64,000 nt of DNA, from the NCBI GenBank assembly GCA_964423925.1, contig CAYRGQ010000001.1, positions 1 to 64,000 on the forward strand, in the 5' to 3' direction. This DNA comes from CAYRGQ01 sp964423925. Lineage in GTDB: Bacteria; Bacteroidota; Bacteroidia; Sphingobacteriales; Sphingobacteriaceae. Positions 41,019-49,826 of the stretch are shown in pieces. Each line of letters starts with the position of its first letter. Within the stretch, counting starts at the first letter, position 1. Below the pieces are notes generated by a model, which was not told the origin of the DNA, ran no database searches, and worked only from the letters and a program-made list of their open reading frames with translations. Made by a program: the position numbers and the translations under genes.

Positions 41019-42551
41019 TTACGCTTGGCGTTTTTGTCGTTTCTGCTGGATGGCTTGCTGGCGTTTCGCATGGAATCTCGTCGTATCCACCGCTGCCTGC
41101 CAGTTCTCCAACATTGTATTAGCATCGAATGATTTCGTAGGCTTGAAAGTGCTGTCAACTTTCCATTGGTTTTGGATGTCATCGACGTCTTTCCACAAGC
41201 CTACGGCCAAGCCAGCCAGATAAGCGGCGCCAATAGCAGTCGTTTCGGTTATCTTTGGGCGGACTACCGCAGCCTGCAGTACGTCTGCTTGGAACTGCAG
41301 GAGCTGATTGTTGGCCGTAGCACCGCCGTCTACGCGCAGTTCGGTGATGCGCTTTCCTGCATCGGCTTCCATGGCCCGGAGGATGTCTACGGTTTGAAAG
41401 GCGATGCTTTCCAGGGCTGCCCGCGCGATGTGACCGGCTTCGGTGCCTCGTGTGACACCGACCAGCGTACCACGGGCGTGCGGATCCCAATGGGGCGCTC
41501 CTAAGCCCGCAAATGCTGGCACGAGATAGACGCCGCCGGTGTCGGGAACCGACTTGGCTAAGGCTTCGACGTCAGCCGATTTCTTGATGATACCTAGTCC
41601 ATCGCGTAGCCATTGTACCACTGCGCCGCCTATGAAAATACTGCCCTCCAACGCATAGCTCACTTGGTCGCCGATTTTCCAGGCAACTGTGGTTACCAGC
41701 TTGTTTTTGGAGAGGGTAGGCTTGTCGCCAATGTTCATCAGCATAAAGCAGCCCGTTCCGTAGGTGTTTTTGACCATGCCCGGCTGGGTACAGAGCTGGC
41801 CAAAAAGGGCTGCTTGCTGATCGCCAGCAATACCCGCAATCGGGATTTTTGCGGCCAGGATATTGGGCTGCGTTTCCCCGTAGATTTCCGAAGAGCTTTT
41901 CACCTCGGGCATCATGTTTTTGGGAATATTAAACAACTTGAGGAGACCGTTATCCCATTCCATCTTGTTGATGTTGTACAGCATGGTGCGGGAGGCGTTG
42001 GTGACGTCGGTAATGTGCCGAGCGCCTCCAGTCATTTTCCATATCAGCCAACTGTCGACCGTACCGAAAGCGAGGTCGCCACGCTCCGCTTTTGCACGCG
42101 CACCCTTCACATTGTCGAGCAGCCAAGCAATCTTGCTGGCCGAAAAATAAGCGTCGATCAGCAGTCCCGTCTTGCGACGAACGGTGGTGCCGTGTCCGGC
42201 TTTCCGAAGCTGGTCACAATAATCGGCCGTGCGACGGTCTTGCCATACGATGGCGCGATGGATGGGCTTGCCTGTTTTGCGGTCCCATACGATGGTAGTC
42301 TCGCGCTGGTTCGTGATGCCGATGGCGGCAATATCCTTGGCGTTTAGTCCGGCTTGCGCTACGGCCTCGGTGGCAACTGCGATTTGGCTAGACCAGATTT
42401 CGTTGGCATCATGCTCTACCCAGCCGGATTTAGGGTAGTACTGCTTGAATTCTTTTTGGGCCATCGAAACGACCTTACCCCGTTTGTCAAAAAGAATTGC
42501 GCGGGAACTTGTCGTGCCTTGGTCAAAAGAAAGGATGTACTTGCTCATCAT
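41019..42551 (-). CDS. glpK: Glycerol kinase
   Basis: 510 aa, family length. It begins YILSFDQGTTSSRAILFDKRG (FGGY signature region), has the AIVWQDRRTADYC glycerol-binding block, GIAGDQQAALFGQLC, the second FGGY signature PAFAGLGAPHWDPHARG and LRVDGGATANNQLLQFQADVL. It makes glycerol-3-phosphate from glycerol and ATP. The C-terminus (about 490-510) is a basic extension (KRQQAIQQKRQKRQ), unusual but probably disordered. Start ATG 42551, with a second ATG 3 nt later. Confidence 0.96.
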   Translation of the reverse strand: MMSKYILSFDQGTTSSRAILFDKRGKVVSMAQKEFKQYYPKSGWVEHDANEIWSSQIAVATEAVAQAGLNAKDIAAIGITNQRETTIVWDRKTGKPIHRAIVWQDRRTADYCDQLRKAGHGTTVRRKTGLLIDAYFSASKIAWLLDNVKGARAKAERGDLAFGTVDSWLIWKMTGGARHITDVTNASRTMLYNINKMEWDNGLLKLFNIPKNMMPEVKSSSEIYGETQPNILAAKIPIAGIAGDQQAALFGQLCTQPGMVKNTYGTGCFMLMNIGDKPTLSKNKLVTTVAWKIGDQVSYALEGSIFIGGAVVQWLRDGLGIIKKSADVEALAKSVPDTGGVYLVPAFAGLGAPHWDPHARGTLVGVTRGTEAGHIARAALESIAFQTVDILRAMEADAGKRITELRVDGGATANNQLLQFQADVLQAAVVRPKITETTAIGAAYLAGLAVGLWKDVDDIQNQWKVDSTFKPTKSFDANTMLENWQAAVDTTRFHAKRQQAIQQKRQKRQA

Positions 42552-42568
42552 CTATCGGTTTTTATCGT

Positions 42569-44182
42569 TCAATTGATTAGGGATGCCCCGCTTTCGAATG
42601 GTAGGTAGTTCTTAGCGAGGCGCGTATAGTCTTCTACCTGCTGTGCGGCCCACTCCTCGTTCCTCCCGAGTTCGTAGGCAAGGATGGTAGCCACTTTCGG
42701 AGCCATCTGGATGGATGTGCTCGCATCGAGAAAGAGAATACGCAAGCGTCGTGCTAACACATCCTCCACTGTTCTAGCCATTTCGTGCCGACAAGCCCAA
42801 GCTACTTCGGCGCCAATATGGGCAAACTTTGGATGCAGACGCTCACGCAATAATACATTTTTTGCGGCTAATTCCATGATTTTCGGGGCATCGGTTCCGT
42901 ATATTTTCCAGTGACCCTGGACGGTGGATGGACCACGTCCGTGTATGGGGGTGGACATCGTAACGCATGCTTTGCGTGGCAATCGCACTACCTCGATGGC
43001 CTTGTCGATGGTCTCTTCCGCCATTTGGCGATATGTCGTCCATTTGCCGCCCGTAATAGTGACGAGCCCCGATTCGCTGACCAATAGCTTATGGTCCCGT
43101 GAGATCTCTTTGGTGGTTTCTTCGCCATTTTGGGGTGCGGCTAAGGGACGTAGACCGGCGAACATGCTTTTGACATCCGACAGACGTGGTGCTCGAACGA
43201 GGTAGGAAGCTGCGGTATCCAAAATAAACTGTATTTCCTGCTCTAGAGGGAAGGGCTCCGCATTGCTTTCGGTTATGGGCGTATCCGTGGTGCCCAGTAC
43301 CATGTGGTCGTGCCATGGCACGCCAAACAACACGCGCCCGTCACTGGTTTTTGGAATCATCAAGGCGTCTTGCTGACCGAGGAAGGTGTTGTCAAGAACG
43401 ATGTGCGCGCCCTGGCTCGGCCGGACGAGTGGCCGGTGGCTGTCCGTATCCATGTGAAGGACATCGTCGACGAAGACGCCCGTCGCGTTGATGACGCAAG
43501 TCGCGTTAATGGTATAAGTTTGTTCACTTTCCCCGTCCACGCAGGTGAGGCCCTTCAGTTTTCCGGTATCGGATTTAGTTAATGCAACCACTTCACAGTA
43601 ATTGAGTAATGTGGCGCCGTGCTGCGCTGCGGTTTGGGCGAGGTTAACCGCCAAGCGCGCATCGTCAAACTGTCCGTCAAAGTATTGCACGCCCCCCTTT
43701 AATCCGGTGGTCTTAACTCCCGGTAGTCGCTTTGCTGTTTCTGCGCTAGAAAGCAGGGAAGACTTGCCGATTCGATATTTTCCCGCCAACCAGTCGTATA
43801 TTTTCAGGCCGACGAGGTATTTTAGCTTACTGAACACTGAATAGCACGGGATGACGAAGGACTGTGCATGGGCGAGATGGCCGGCATTTTTAAAGAGGAT
43901 ACCTCTTTCGCGAAGGGCGCTGTACACCAGCTTAATGTCGCCCATCGCCAAGTACCTCACCCCGCCATGTACGAGCTTCGTGCTGCGGCTGGAGGTTCCC
44001 TTCGCAAAATCGTGTCGTTCTAATAGGAGGGTTCGGTAGCCTCGCAGAGATGCATCCACTGCAATCCCGAGCCCCGTGGCCCCGCCACCAATGACAACAA
44101 TATCCCAACTCGGGGTATCATGTAGTCTTTTTATCGACTGGGCACGATCTAGCGAAGGGGTCGGAAGGGATTCAGTGGCCAT
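42569..44182 (-). CDS. glpD: Aerobic glycerol-3-phosphate dehydrogenase
   Basis: 537 aa. FAD-binding motif VIGGGATGLGIAVDASLRG at about 31-49, the FAD-contact RSTKLVHGGVRYLAMGD, PSQGAHIVLD and VPWHDHMVLGTTDTP blocks, and the C-terminal GlpD domain with ITGGKWTTYRQMAEE. It oxidises glycerol-3-phosphate to DHAP at the inner membrane and passes electrons to menaquinone. First gene of the glycerol operon, 17 nt upstream of glpK. A -7 box TACATTTG lies 33 nt upstream. Confidence 0.96.
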   Translation of the reverse strand: MATESLPTPSLDRAQSIKRLHDTPSWDIVVIGGGATGLGIAVDASLRGYRTLLLERHDFAKGTSSRSTKLVHGGVRYLAMGDIKLVYSALRERGILFKNAGHLAHAQSFVIPCYSVFSKLKYLVGLKIYDWLAGKYRIGKSSLLSSAETAKRLPGVKTTGLKGGVQYFDGQFDDARLAVNLAQTAAQHGATLLNYCEVVALTKSDTGKLKGLTCVDGESEQTYTINATCVINATGVFVDDVLHMDTDSHRPLVRPSQGAHIVLDNTFLGQQDALMIPKTSDGRVLFGVPWHDHMVLGTTDTPITESNAEPFPLEQEIQFILDTAASYLVRAPRLSDVKSMFAGLRPLAAPQNGEETTKEISRDHKLLVSESGLVTITGGKWTTYRQMAEETIDKAIEVVRLPRKACVTMSTPIHGRGPSTVQGHWKIYGTDAPKIMELAAKNVLLRERLHPKFAHIGAEVAWACRHEMARTVEDVLARRLRILFLDASTSIQMAPKVATILAYELGRNEEWAAQQVEDYTRLAKNYLPFESGASLIN

Positions 44183-44214
44183 AATTGCTCCGGTATTTCT
44201 GCAGGTAATATTGT

Positions 44215-44222
44215 CAAATGTA
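44215..44222 (-). promoter_or_regulatory. Promoter -7 box of the glp operon
   Basis: TACATTTG on the minus strand, perfect TAnnTTTG and the same octamer as in the pheA promoter, 32 nt upstream of the glpD ATG. No TTG at a good distance; activation by a regulator is possible. Confidence 0.45.
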
Positions 44223-44335
44223 AACGAAAATAATGCAAAAACCGAAGCGCCTCATGGTGAGGGTTTCGGTAAATGCAAACTTATTCGTGCTATGTGTTCG
44301 GATTCCGCCTTGCAGTCCCCGGTTGTTGGTTAAAA

Positions 44336-45790
44336 TCAGTTCACTAGCTTGACACTGCTGATGTTGGCTGTCCCGCTTCCTGAAAAGGAGATTTTCAGGC
44401 TCTTCATGGCACCGTTATAGGCATCGTTTGCGGTAAGTGGAATGCGGTGCGTACGGTGTTTGCCATCGGCAGGAATCGTGTGGTGTACCGTAATTGCTGG
44501 CTTGTTGGGGAATTCGGCTGCTTTTTGCCTGCGTTCGGTATCTACATCATGCTCACCTTCACTCCAGTTCAACCAATCGGTAAAATCGGACGGACTAACT
44601 GGCTGTACGTCGATCGCTAACATAAGTTCTTTGTCCGGACTGTTGAACGCTCCACTCACTTCCAAGTATGGGCCGCTCGAAGCTTCCCAAAACGTAGCCG
44701 GGCCGACCATCGCCGCCCCGTTGTCGAACATTACGTCCAATCCGTTTACGATGGGGAAGCCGGAATCACGGGCAGGTCCCTCGTAATACCAGCCGTGGCG
44801 CGAATCGACAAAGTTCCACTCGGGTTGTTGCGCGACATTCCGATTGGATTTAGCGTATCCGCGGATGTCGTCAAGCGTGCCTAATATCAGCGAAGTGTTG
44901 TAAGACCAACGAATGTTGTGGTCTAGGATCTGTCTGCCAATAGGGGCGATGTGTCCTGTGGGGTTGTCTTTTTCACCCCCACTACCCATTTCATTGGGGT
45001 TAGGGTGAAAGCCAGCGTTGAATACCATGACGTTGGGTTGGTAGACCCCTATGCCGTAGCCATTTTCATCGAGAAGAGCCACCCAATTTTCAGGAGTGTA
45101 GAAATGTACCCAAGGCCAGCCTCTATTGATGTTTTTGTCCACAATTGTGGTGGTAGGCTCGTCGGCAAACGGCTTATCACCGAGGTAAGTGACGACTTGG
45201 TACCACGGTCCATTGGTATAAACTGCGGGCATCTCTTGGCTCGACGCGCGATATTGAGTGGTGTCTGCACGCATATTGACGATGGTAGCCTCTATAGTAA
45301 TGATATTGCCGTCGAGCGTGTATAGGCAGTGAAACTCACACTCGCCAGCCACGCCCGTTTCATGAGGCCATTGCATCGGGATGCTTCGGACAAAAAACGA
45401 ATTTTCCCCTCGCATTTCGAAGTCAATTAGTTGTGAACGATTGCCGCCCGCATCGCCCGATTGGATGGGATTCCAGCCCAATCCCGCCCATTCGGGTCTT
45501 GGCTCTTCGCCATTGGGGCCGATATAAGGCCAAGGACCACTGTAAAATGACATTTGGATTTGCCGGCCCCAGTCGTAACTATTAATCATGTTTTCGCCGC
45601 CATTGGCCTGATCGGATAAGAAGGTCACGGCACCGCCCAAATCCAAGTCGATTCCCAGCTTGATGCGGTCGTTTTCGAGATAGCGCATGGACGAGGTTGG
45701 GTTTGAGTTGTTATTAGCACCTGTTGAGCACGCCGACGCAGACGCTAGCAGCAGATAGGCGAGGATTGCGGTAAAAAATTGGAGTTTCAT
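44336..45790 (-). CDS. Secreted lipoprotein of unknown function, galactose-mutarotase-like
   Basis: 484 aa. Lipoprotein signal MKLQFFTAILAYLLLASASAC (Cys at about 21) with a Ser/Asn-rich linker. The body is beta-rich: LGIDLDLGGAVTFLSDQANG at about 45-65 resembles the start of a mutarotase/glycosidase-type beta-sandwich, followed by DWGRQIQMSFYSGPWPYIGPNG, FHCLYTLDGNIITIEATIVN, WPWVHFYTPENWVALLDENGYGIGVYQPN and a C-terminal jelly-roll-like segment ending FSGSGTANISSVKL. I recognise no catalytic motif. The position next to a susC remnant suggests polysaccharide or glycoside handling at the cell surface. No known function assigned. Confidence 0.72.
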   Translation of the reverse strand: MKLQFFTAILAYLLLASASACSTGANNNSNPTSSMRYLENDRIKLGIDLDLGGAVTFLSDQANGGENMINSYDWGRQIQMSFYSGPWPYIGPNGEEPRPEWAGLGWNPIQSGDAGGNRSQLIDFEMRGENSFFVRSIPMQWPHETGVAGECEFHCLYTLDGNIITIEATIVNMRADTTQYRASSQEMPAVYTNGPWYQVVTYLGDKPFADEPTTTIVDKNINRGWPWVHFYTPENWVALLDENGYGIGVYQPNVMVFNAGFHPNPNEMGSGGEKDNPTGHIAPIGRQILDHNIRWSYNTSLILGTLDDIRGYAKSNRNVAQQPEWNFVDSRHGWYYEGPARDSGFPIVNGLDVMFDNGAAMVGPATFWEASSGPYLEVSGAFNSPDKELMLAIDVQPVSPSDFTDWLNWSEGEHDVDTERRQKAAEFPNKPAITVHHTIPADGKHRTHRIPLTANDAYNGAMKSLKISFSGSGTANISSVKLVN

Positions 45791-45842
45791 ATCTATTTAT
45801 CAGATGGTTGCTTTTTAACGAAGAAGCGGCGAGCCGTTAGCC

Positions 45843-47298
45843 CTAGCAAAGAGATGTCGGCGCGCCGCGTAATAACACGTCAGAATCGGATGGACATTTA
45901 CCAGCCAAGCCTCGCCGGTTGATTTCACCGTACGTATTTCTGTCTTGACTTGACTGAGCAACGACCTCATTAACCGGTACGCCGTCACCCGGCATGGTCA
46001 CCGGCCCCGGATCCGTCGGAGGCGTAGCCCAAGAGTAGGCAATCATGTTTTGAACCATTCCTGCCACGCTGCCTCCAAAGAGGTCCGCGGTCTGGGGGGT
46101 GTTCAGCTTCTCCAGATAGGTCGCGATATTCAGGGACGCTTTCAGGTTCTTAGCGATGCCGTAGTCTATATTGCCACGGAAATTGTACCGATCCATTTTA
46201 TAGCTGGGGTCATATCCCAAAAAACTCTCGGGTTCCGTCCGGAAGTTGCCCCCTTGACCGATGTAGCCGGCGTTTAGAAAGTAAGTAAACCGTTCGCCAC
46301 CGCCGTTGAAATTTGCGTTAGCACGGGTCTGCGGGGCCCAAGCCCGGAAATAGTCAGTAAACACGTCACGGTCGGGATAAAATACGGGGTCTTCACCGCT
46401 TCTGTACTTGTCAATCATGTATTGGCTGAAAGGCAGCTGGTCTTCCGAGGCGTTGGGGTTGCTATTCAAGAAGGCTTGGTTACGCAGTTCAGCAAATTCC
46501 CAAGAGTGTAGGCGATCGGCTTTAACGAGGAATTTCTGATAGCTCCGGTCGACTGAAACGCTGAGTTCGGACTTACCCGGTTGACCTCGGCGCGTAGTGA
46601 TCAAGATAACGCCGTTTGCACCCCGAACTCCAAATACCGCGGTGGCTGATGCGTCTTTCAAGATACTAACCGTCGCCACTTCATTGGGGTCCAGTTTACT
46701 GATATTCGAACGAGGTACGCCATCGATCAGGATAAGGGGAGACGCATCGTTGAGCGTCCCCACGCCCCGTAGGTAGAGATTGACCACATCCGCACCCGGT
46801 TGCCCTGAGGACTGCATGGCTGTTAGGCCAGGTAGACGACCAGCCAACGAGGCGGATAGGTTGGCTGCTGAACTTTGTCTGAGATCTTTTGTTTCAATGG
46901 TCGATATTGCCGCGGTTACTGATACTTTCTTCTGAACACCGTATCCGACAACGACGACTTCTTCGAGCCCTACATTATCAGCGTCTAGCTGTACATTGAG
47001 GAATGACGTATCCTTCACTGCTATTTCCCGAGTTTATATAACCGACGATGCGAAATATCAGCGTATCGCCGATATTTATATTTTGCAAAGTGAACTGCCC
47101 ATCTGTTCCCGTAGAGACAGCAGTTGGTTTGTCTTTAGCCGTTACAGTAACGCCAGCAAGGGGGGCATTTGCGTCAGTCACCTGTCCCTGTACCGACAAG
47201 CCCTGTTGAGCAAGGGCAGCGAGCGGGCCTGAAAGGCAGACAAAAGCGAAGAGCATGAATAGCCACGAATTTTTAATTGTTCGGAAGCGATTTAGCAT
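45843..47298 (-). pseudogene. Broken susC (TonB-linked RagA/SusC outer-membrane protein), frameshifted and truncated
   Basis: The first part (47298 down to about 47036) encodes a signal peptide and a carboxypeptidase-like domain (VQGQVTDANAPLAGVTVTAKD... ILRIVGY-like end). The second part (from about 47018 down) is in a different frame and continues DTSFLNVQLDADNVGLEEVVVVGYGVQKK, then a SusC plug (NLSASLAGRLPGLTAMQSSG, LILIDGVPRSN, ATAVFGVRGANGVILITTRR). Removing one A from the AAA run at 47033-47035 (plus-strand TTT) rejoins the frames through TREIAVKD. The gene then stops near residue 490 of about 1000, in YGEINRRGLA followed by 19 unrelated residues. No susD is present. Clearly non-functional. 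Confidence 0.85.
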
Positions 47299-47388
47299 AA
47301 TGTTTGGTGAATTTTGAAAAATAATAGATTTCTATTGGGATTGATCTCGGTCTAGTTTCCTGCTGTAAGTGAGGGTGTATCCCCCATC

Positions 47389-48396
47389 TCATTTTGCGGG
47401 CTTATGCAGCATAAGTTGCTCGATTACAAATTCTATTACGTGTAGTGGATATTTATGCGTCAGGAAATAGTGTGGACGGTCCTCTTCCGGATTCCATTGA
47501 TTGGTTCCGTCGGGGGATACGGAAAATTTGCCTGGCCCATTCACGTAGAAGTAGCGCTCGGCGTCGCGTATCGCAACCAAAACGGCCGTCTGATCCCATG
47601 AAGGGCGGCTCTGCTCGCCGCCTGGGGCGAAGGTTCTAAGGTTGTATTCATAGGCGCTCGCGACAGGGCAGGACCCTGAAGCATCGCTTCTAGCAACGGA
47701 CGCTCCCGTAAATATCCTCGAACCTATCTCAAATCCACTGAAGAGGATGGGCGTGGGCCAGTTGTCTACCGTATAGGCCGCGGCACTGGCGTGTTCGTTC
47801 ACATTAAACTCTATGCCGTTGGGGAAAGCCCCTGCCATAGCCACGAGCTGCTTCACTTTCTTTCTGACCAAGTCAACGCCGTTCAACGGGGAATATTGGT
47901 CGGCTTCAGATTGGAGGAGGGCGCTGAGGTTGGAAAGGAATCCCACTGTCACGATTGTCACGCTGCCATCGGGTTGGTTGGCCAGTGCCTGTCGGTACAC
48001 GGCCACGGCGGGGGGATATTCTTTGCTGATTAATTCGGGACCAAATCGATATACTAACGAGTCGTTCCAGCCGTTAGGTGCTACAAAGTCTGGGGCACCG
48101 TCCACTGCTCGACCGATGGGCAGATCTCCACGTTGGAAGTAGCGGTTGATAACATCAATGGTGGGGGCTACGAGCGGGTGGGCATCACTCGCTACTGTTG
48201 CGAGGATCGTGCATTCGCCGCTATCTGCTAGGGCATGTAGCACGGCCAGGGCACCTACATCATCATAGTCGGGTCCCATATCGGTGTCAAAAATAACGGC
48301 GACCGGGGGCGGGTCGGTGAGGCTCGTGCCAAATGCACAACTTACAGAAAACGTTAGCGCTACTAGGGAGACTAGAAGGAACCCCGTCTTATTCAT
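47389..48396 (-). CDS. Secreted nucleoside hydrolase-family protein
   Basis: 335 aa from the ATG at 48396; an alternative ATG is 9 nt upstream at 48405, and the longer frame to 48507 overlaps the sucB terminator. The signal sequence MNKTGFLLVSLVALTFSVSCAFG has a possible lipobox at Cys20. The nucleoside hydrolase Asp cluster is FDTDMGPDYDDVGALAVLH, followed by VTIVTVGFLSNLSALL, LVAMAGAFPNGIEFNVNEHASAA and WDQTAVLVAI. Enzymes of this family cleave N-glycosidic bonds of nucleosides; a secreted version may act on extracellular nucleosides or sugars. It lies 90 nt upstream of the broken susC. Confidence 0.82.
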   Translation of the reverse strand: MNKTGFLLVSLVALTFSVSCAFGTSLTDPPPVAVIFDTDMGPDYDDVGALAVLHALADSGECTILATVASDAHPLVAPTIDVINRYFQRGDLPIGRAVDGAPDFVAPNGWNDSLVYRFGPELISKEYPPAVAVYRQALANQPDGSVTIVTVGFLSNLSALLQSEADQYSPLNGVDLVRKKVKQLVAMAGAFPNGIEFNVNEHASAAAYTVDNWPTPILFSGFEIGSRIFTGASVARSDASGSCPVASAYEYNLRTFAPGGEQSRPSWDQTAVLVAIRDAERYFYVNGPGKFSVSPDGTNQWNPEEDRPHYFLTHKYPLHVIEFVIEQLMLHKPAK

Positions 48397-48505
48397 ATGT
48401 GTCATGAGAATAGCATATTTAGGATCTTCGCAAAGATAGGGGGGCGTAGCCTTCGAGCAACCCGCACTGTCCTGATGAGCGAATGACTCCCTCGTTCTTT
48501 CCCAC

Positions 48506-48541
48506 AAAAAAAGCGCACCAGTACTTCGTACGGTGCGCTTT
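48506..48541 (-). terminator. Intrinsic terminator of sucAB
   Basis: AAAGCGCACC (48510-48519) pairs with GGTGCGCTTT (48532-48541), with an inner GTAC/GTAC stem around a TTC loop and one unpaired A. On the minus strand seven T follow. It is 22 nt past the sucB stop. Confidence 0.85.
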
Positions 48542-48562
48542 CGTCTAGTATGTCATGGAGGA

Positions 48563-49792
48563 TTACACTTCCAAAAGGAGACGTGCCGGGTCTTCGAGGA
48601 GTTGCTTAACGCGGACCAAGAAGCTGACTGATTCGCGGCCGTCAATGATGCGGTGATCGTAGGAGAGAGCCACGTACATCATCGGGCGGATGACCACTTG
48701 GCCATTTTCGGCTACGGGGCGCTCGACAATGTTATGCATGCCTAGAATGGCGGATTGAGGTGCGTTGATGATCGGCGTGGACATCATCGAACCAAATACG
48801 CCACCATTTGTAATCGTGAACGTACCACCGGTCATTTCTTCAATGGTTAGCTTGCTTTCGCGCGCCTTGGTCGCCAAGGCAATCACTTCTTTTTCGATTT
48901 CATGCAAGGAGAGGGATTCTGCGTTGCGAATGACTGGGACGACCAATCCTTTGGGTGCGGATACCGCTATCGAAATGTCGACGAAGTCGCTATACACAAT
49001 CTCGTTTTCCTCAATGCGTGCGTTAACCGCGGGCCACTCTTTGAGTGCGGTGCAGACCGCTTTGGCAAAGAAGGACATAAATCCAAGGCCAACGCCGTGT
49101 TTTTCCTTAAAGGCCTCTTTGTATTTGGTCCGTAGATCCATAATGGGCTTCATGTTGACCTCGTTGAAGGTGGTCAGCATAGCGGTTTCGTTCTTGACGG
49201 TCACCAACCTCCGGGCTACGGTCTTGCGGAGGGAAGACATTTTTTCGCGACGCTCGTTGCGAGCTCCTGGCGCCGCTGCCGGCTGGGCTGGCTTGGGGGC
49301 TGGAGCTTCCGCTTTTGGCTCGGGCTTTTTGGCCGCAGCCTTCTCTGCGTCCGCTTTCGTGATGCGCCCGTCTTTCCCACTTCCCTCGATGGCGGCCGGA
49401 TCAATGCCTTTTTCGCGAAGGACTTTCGCCGCGGCGGGTGAGGCGGTACCCGTAGCATAATTACTTTGTTGGGCCGGTTCCGGTGTAGCGTCCGCTGGTG
49501 CCGCGTCTGGCTGGGCGTCGCTCTTTTCAGTATCGTCTTTCTTTGCGGCCGGTGCGTCACCGGCTTCGATACGGCCTACGAGCGCGCCGATTTCCAAGGT
49601 GTCGCCCTCTTCGGCAACTATGCGCAAGATTCCTGCTTTCTCGGCAGGAAGCTCGAACGTTGCCTTGTCGGATTCCAATTCAGCGATGTTCTCGTCCATT
49701 TCGACGTAATCGCCATCTTGCTTCAACCATTGGGAGAGCGTGACTTCTGAGATGGATTCGCCTACGGTAGGAACTTTGATTTCTATGCTCAT
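48563..49792 (-). CDS. sucB: 2-oxoglutarate dehydrogenase E2 (dihydrolipoyl succinyltransferase)
   Basis: 409 aa. Lipoyl domain at about 1-78 with the lipoylated Lys in ELESDKATFELPAE, an Ala/Pro/Lys-rich flexible linker, a peripheral-subunit-binding domain at about 117-150 (ASPAAAKVLREKGIDPAAIEGSGKDGRITKADAE), a second linker and the catalytic domain at about 180-409 ending LALSYDHRIIDGRESVSFLVRVKQLLEDP with the catalytic His. It transfers succinyl to CoA. It follows sucA by 34 nt; E3 (lpd) is about 12 kb away on the other strand. Confidence 0.96.
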   Translation of the reverse strand: MSIEIKVPTVGESISEVTLSQWLKQDGDYVEMDENIAELESDKATFELPAEKAGILRIVAEEGDTLEIGALVGRIEAGDAPAAKKDDTEKSDAQPDAAPADATPEPAQQSNYATGTASPAAAKVLREKGIDPAAIEGSGKDGRITKADAEKAAAKKPEPKAEAPAPKPAQPAAAPGARNERREKMSSLRKTVARRLVTVKNETAMLTTFNEVNMKPIMDLRTKYKEAFKEKHGVGLGFMSFFAKAVCTALKEWPAVNARIEENEIVYSDFVDISIAVSAPKGLVVPVIRNAESLSLHEIEKEVIALATKARESKLTIEEMTGGTFTITNGGVFGSMMSTPIINAPQSAILGMHNIVERPVAENGQVVIRPMMYVALSYDHRIIDGRESVSFLVRVKQLLEDPARLLLEV

Positions 49793-49826
49793 CGTGTTGT
49801 TGTGTTGGGTGCTCTGTGTATGTTGA

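Noticed and set aside
41613..42347. 244-codon plus-strand ORF inside glpK
   Set aside because: Antisense shadow of an intact glycerol kinase.
48765..49460. 231-codon plus-strand ORF inside sucB
   Set aside because: Antisense shadow of a clear E2 gene with intact lipoyl and catalytic domains; Ala/Gly/Phe repeats mirror the linker codons.
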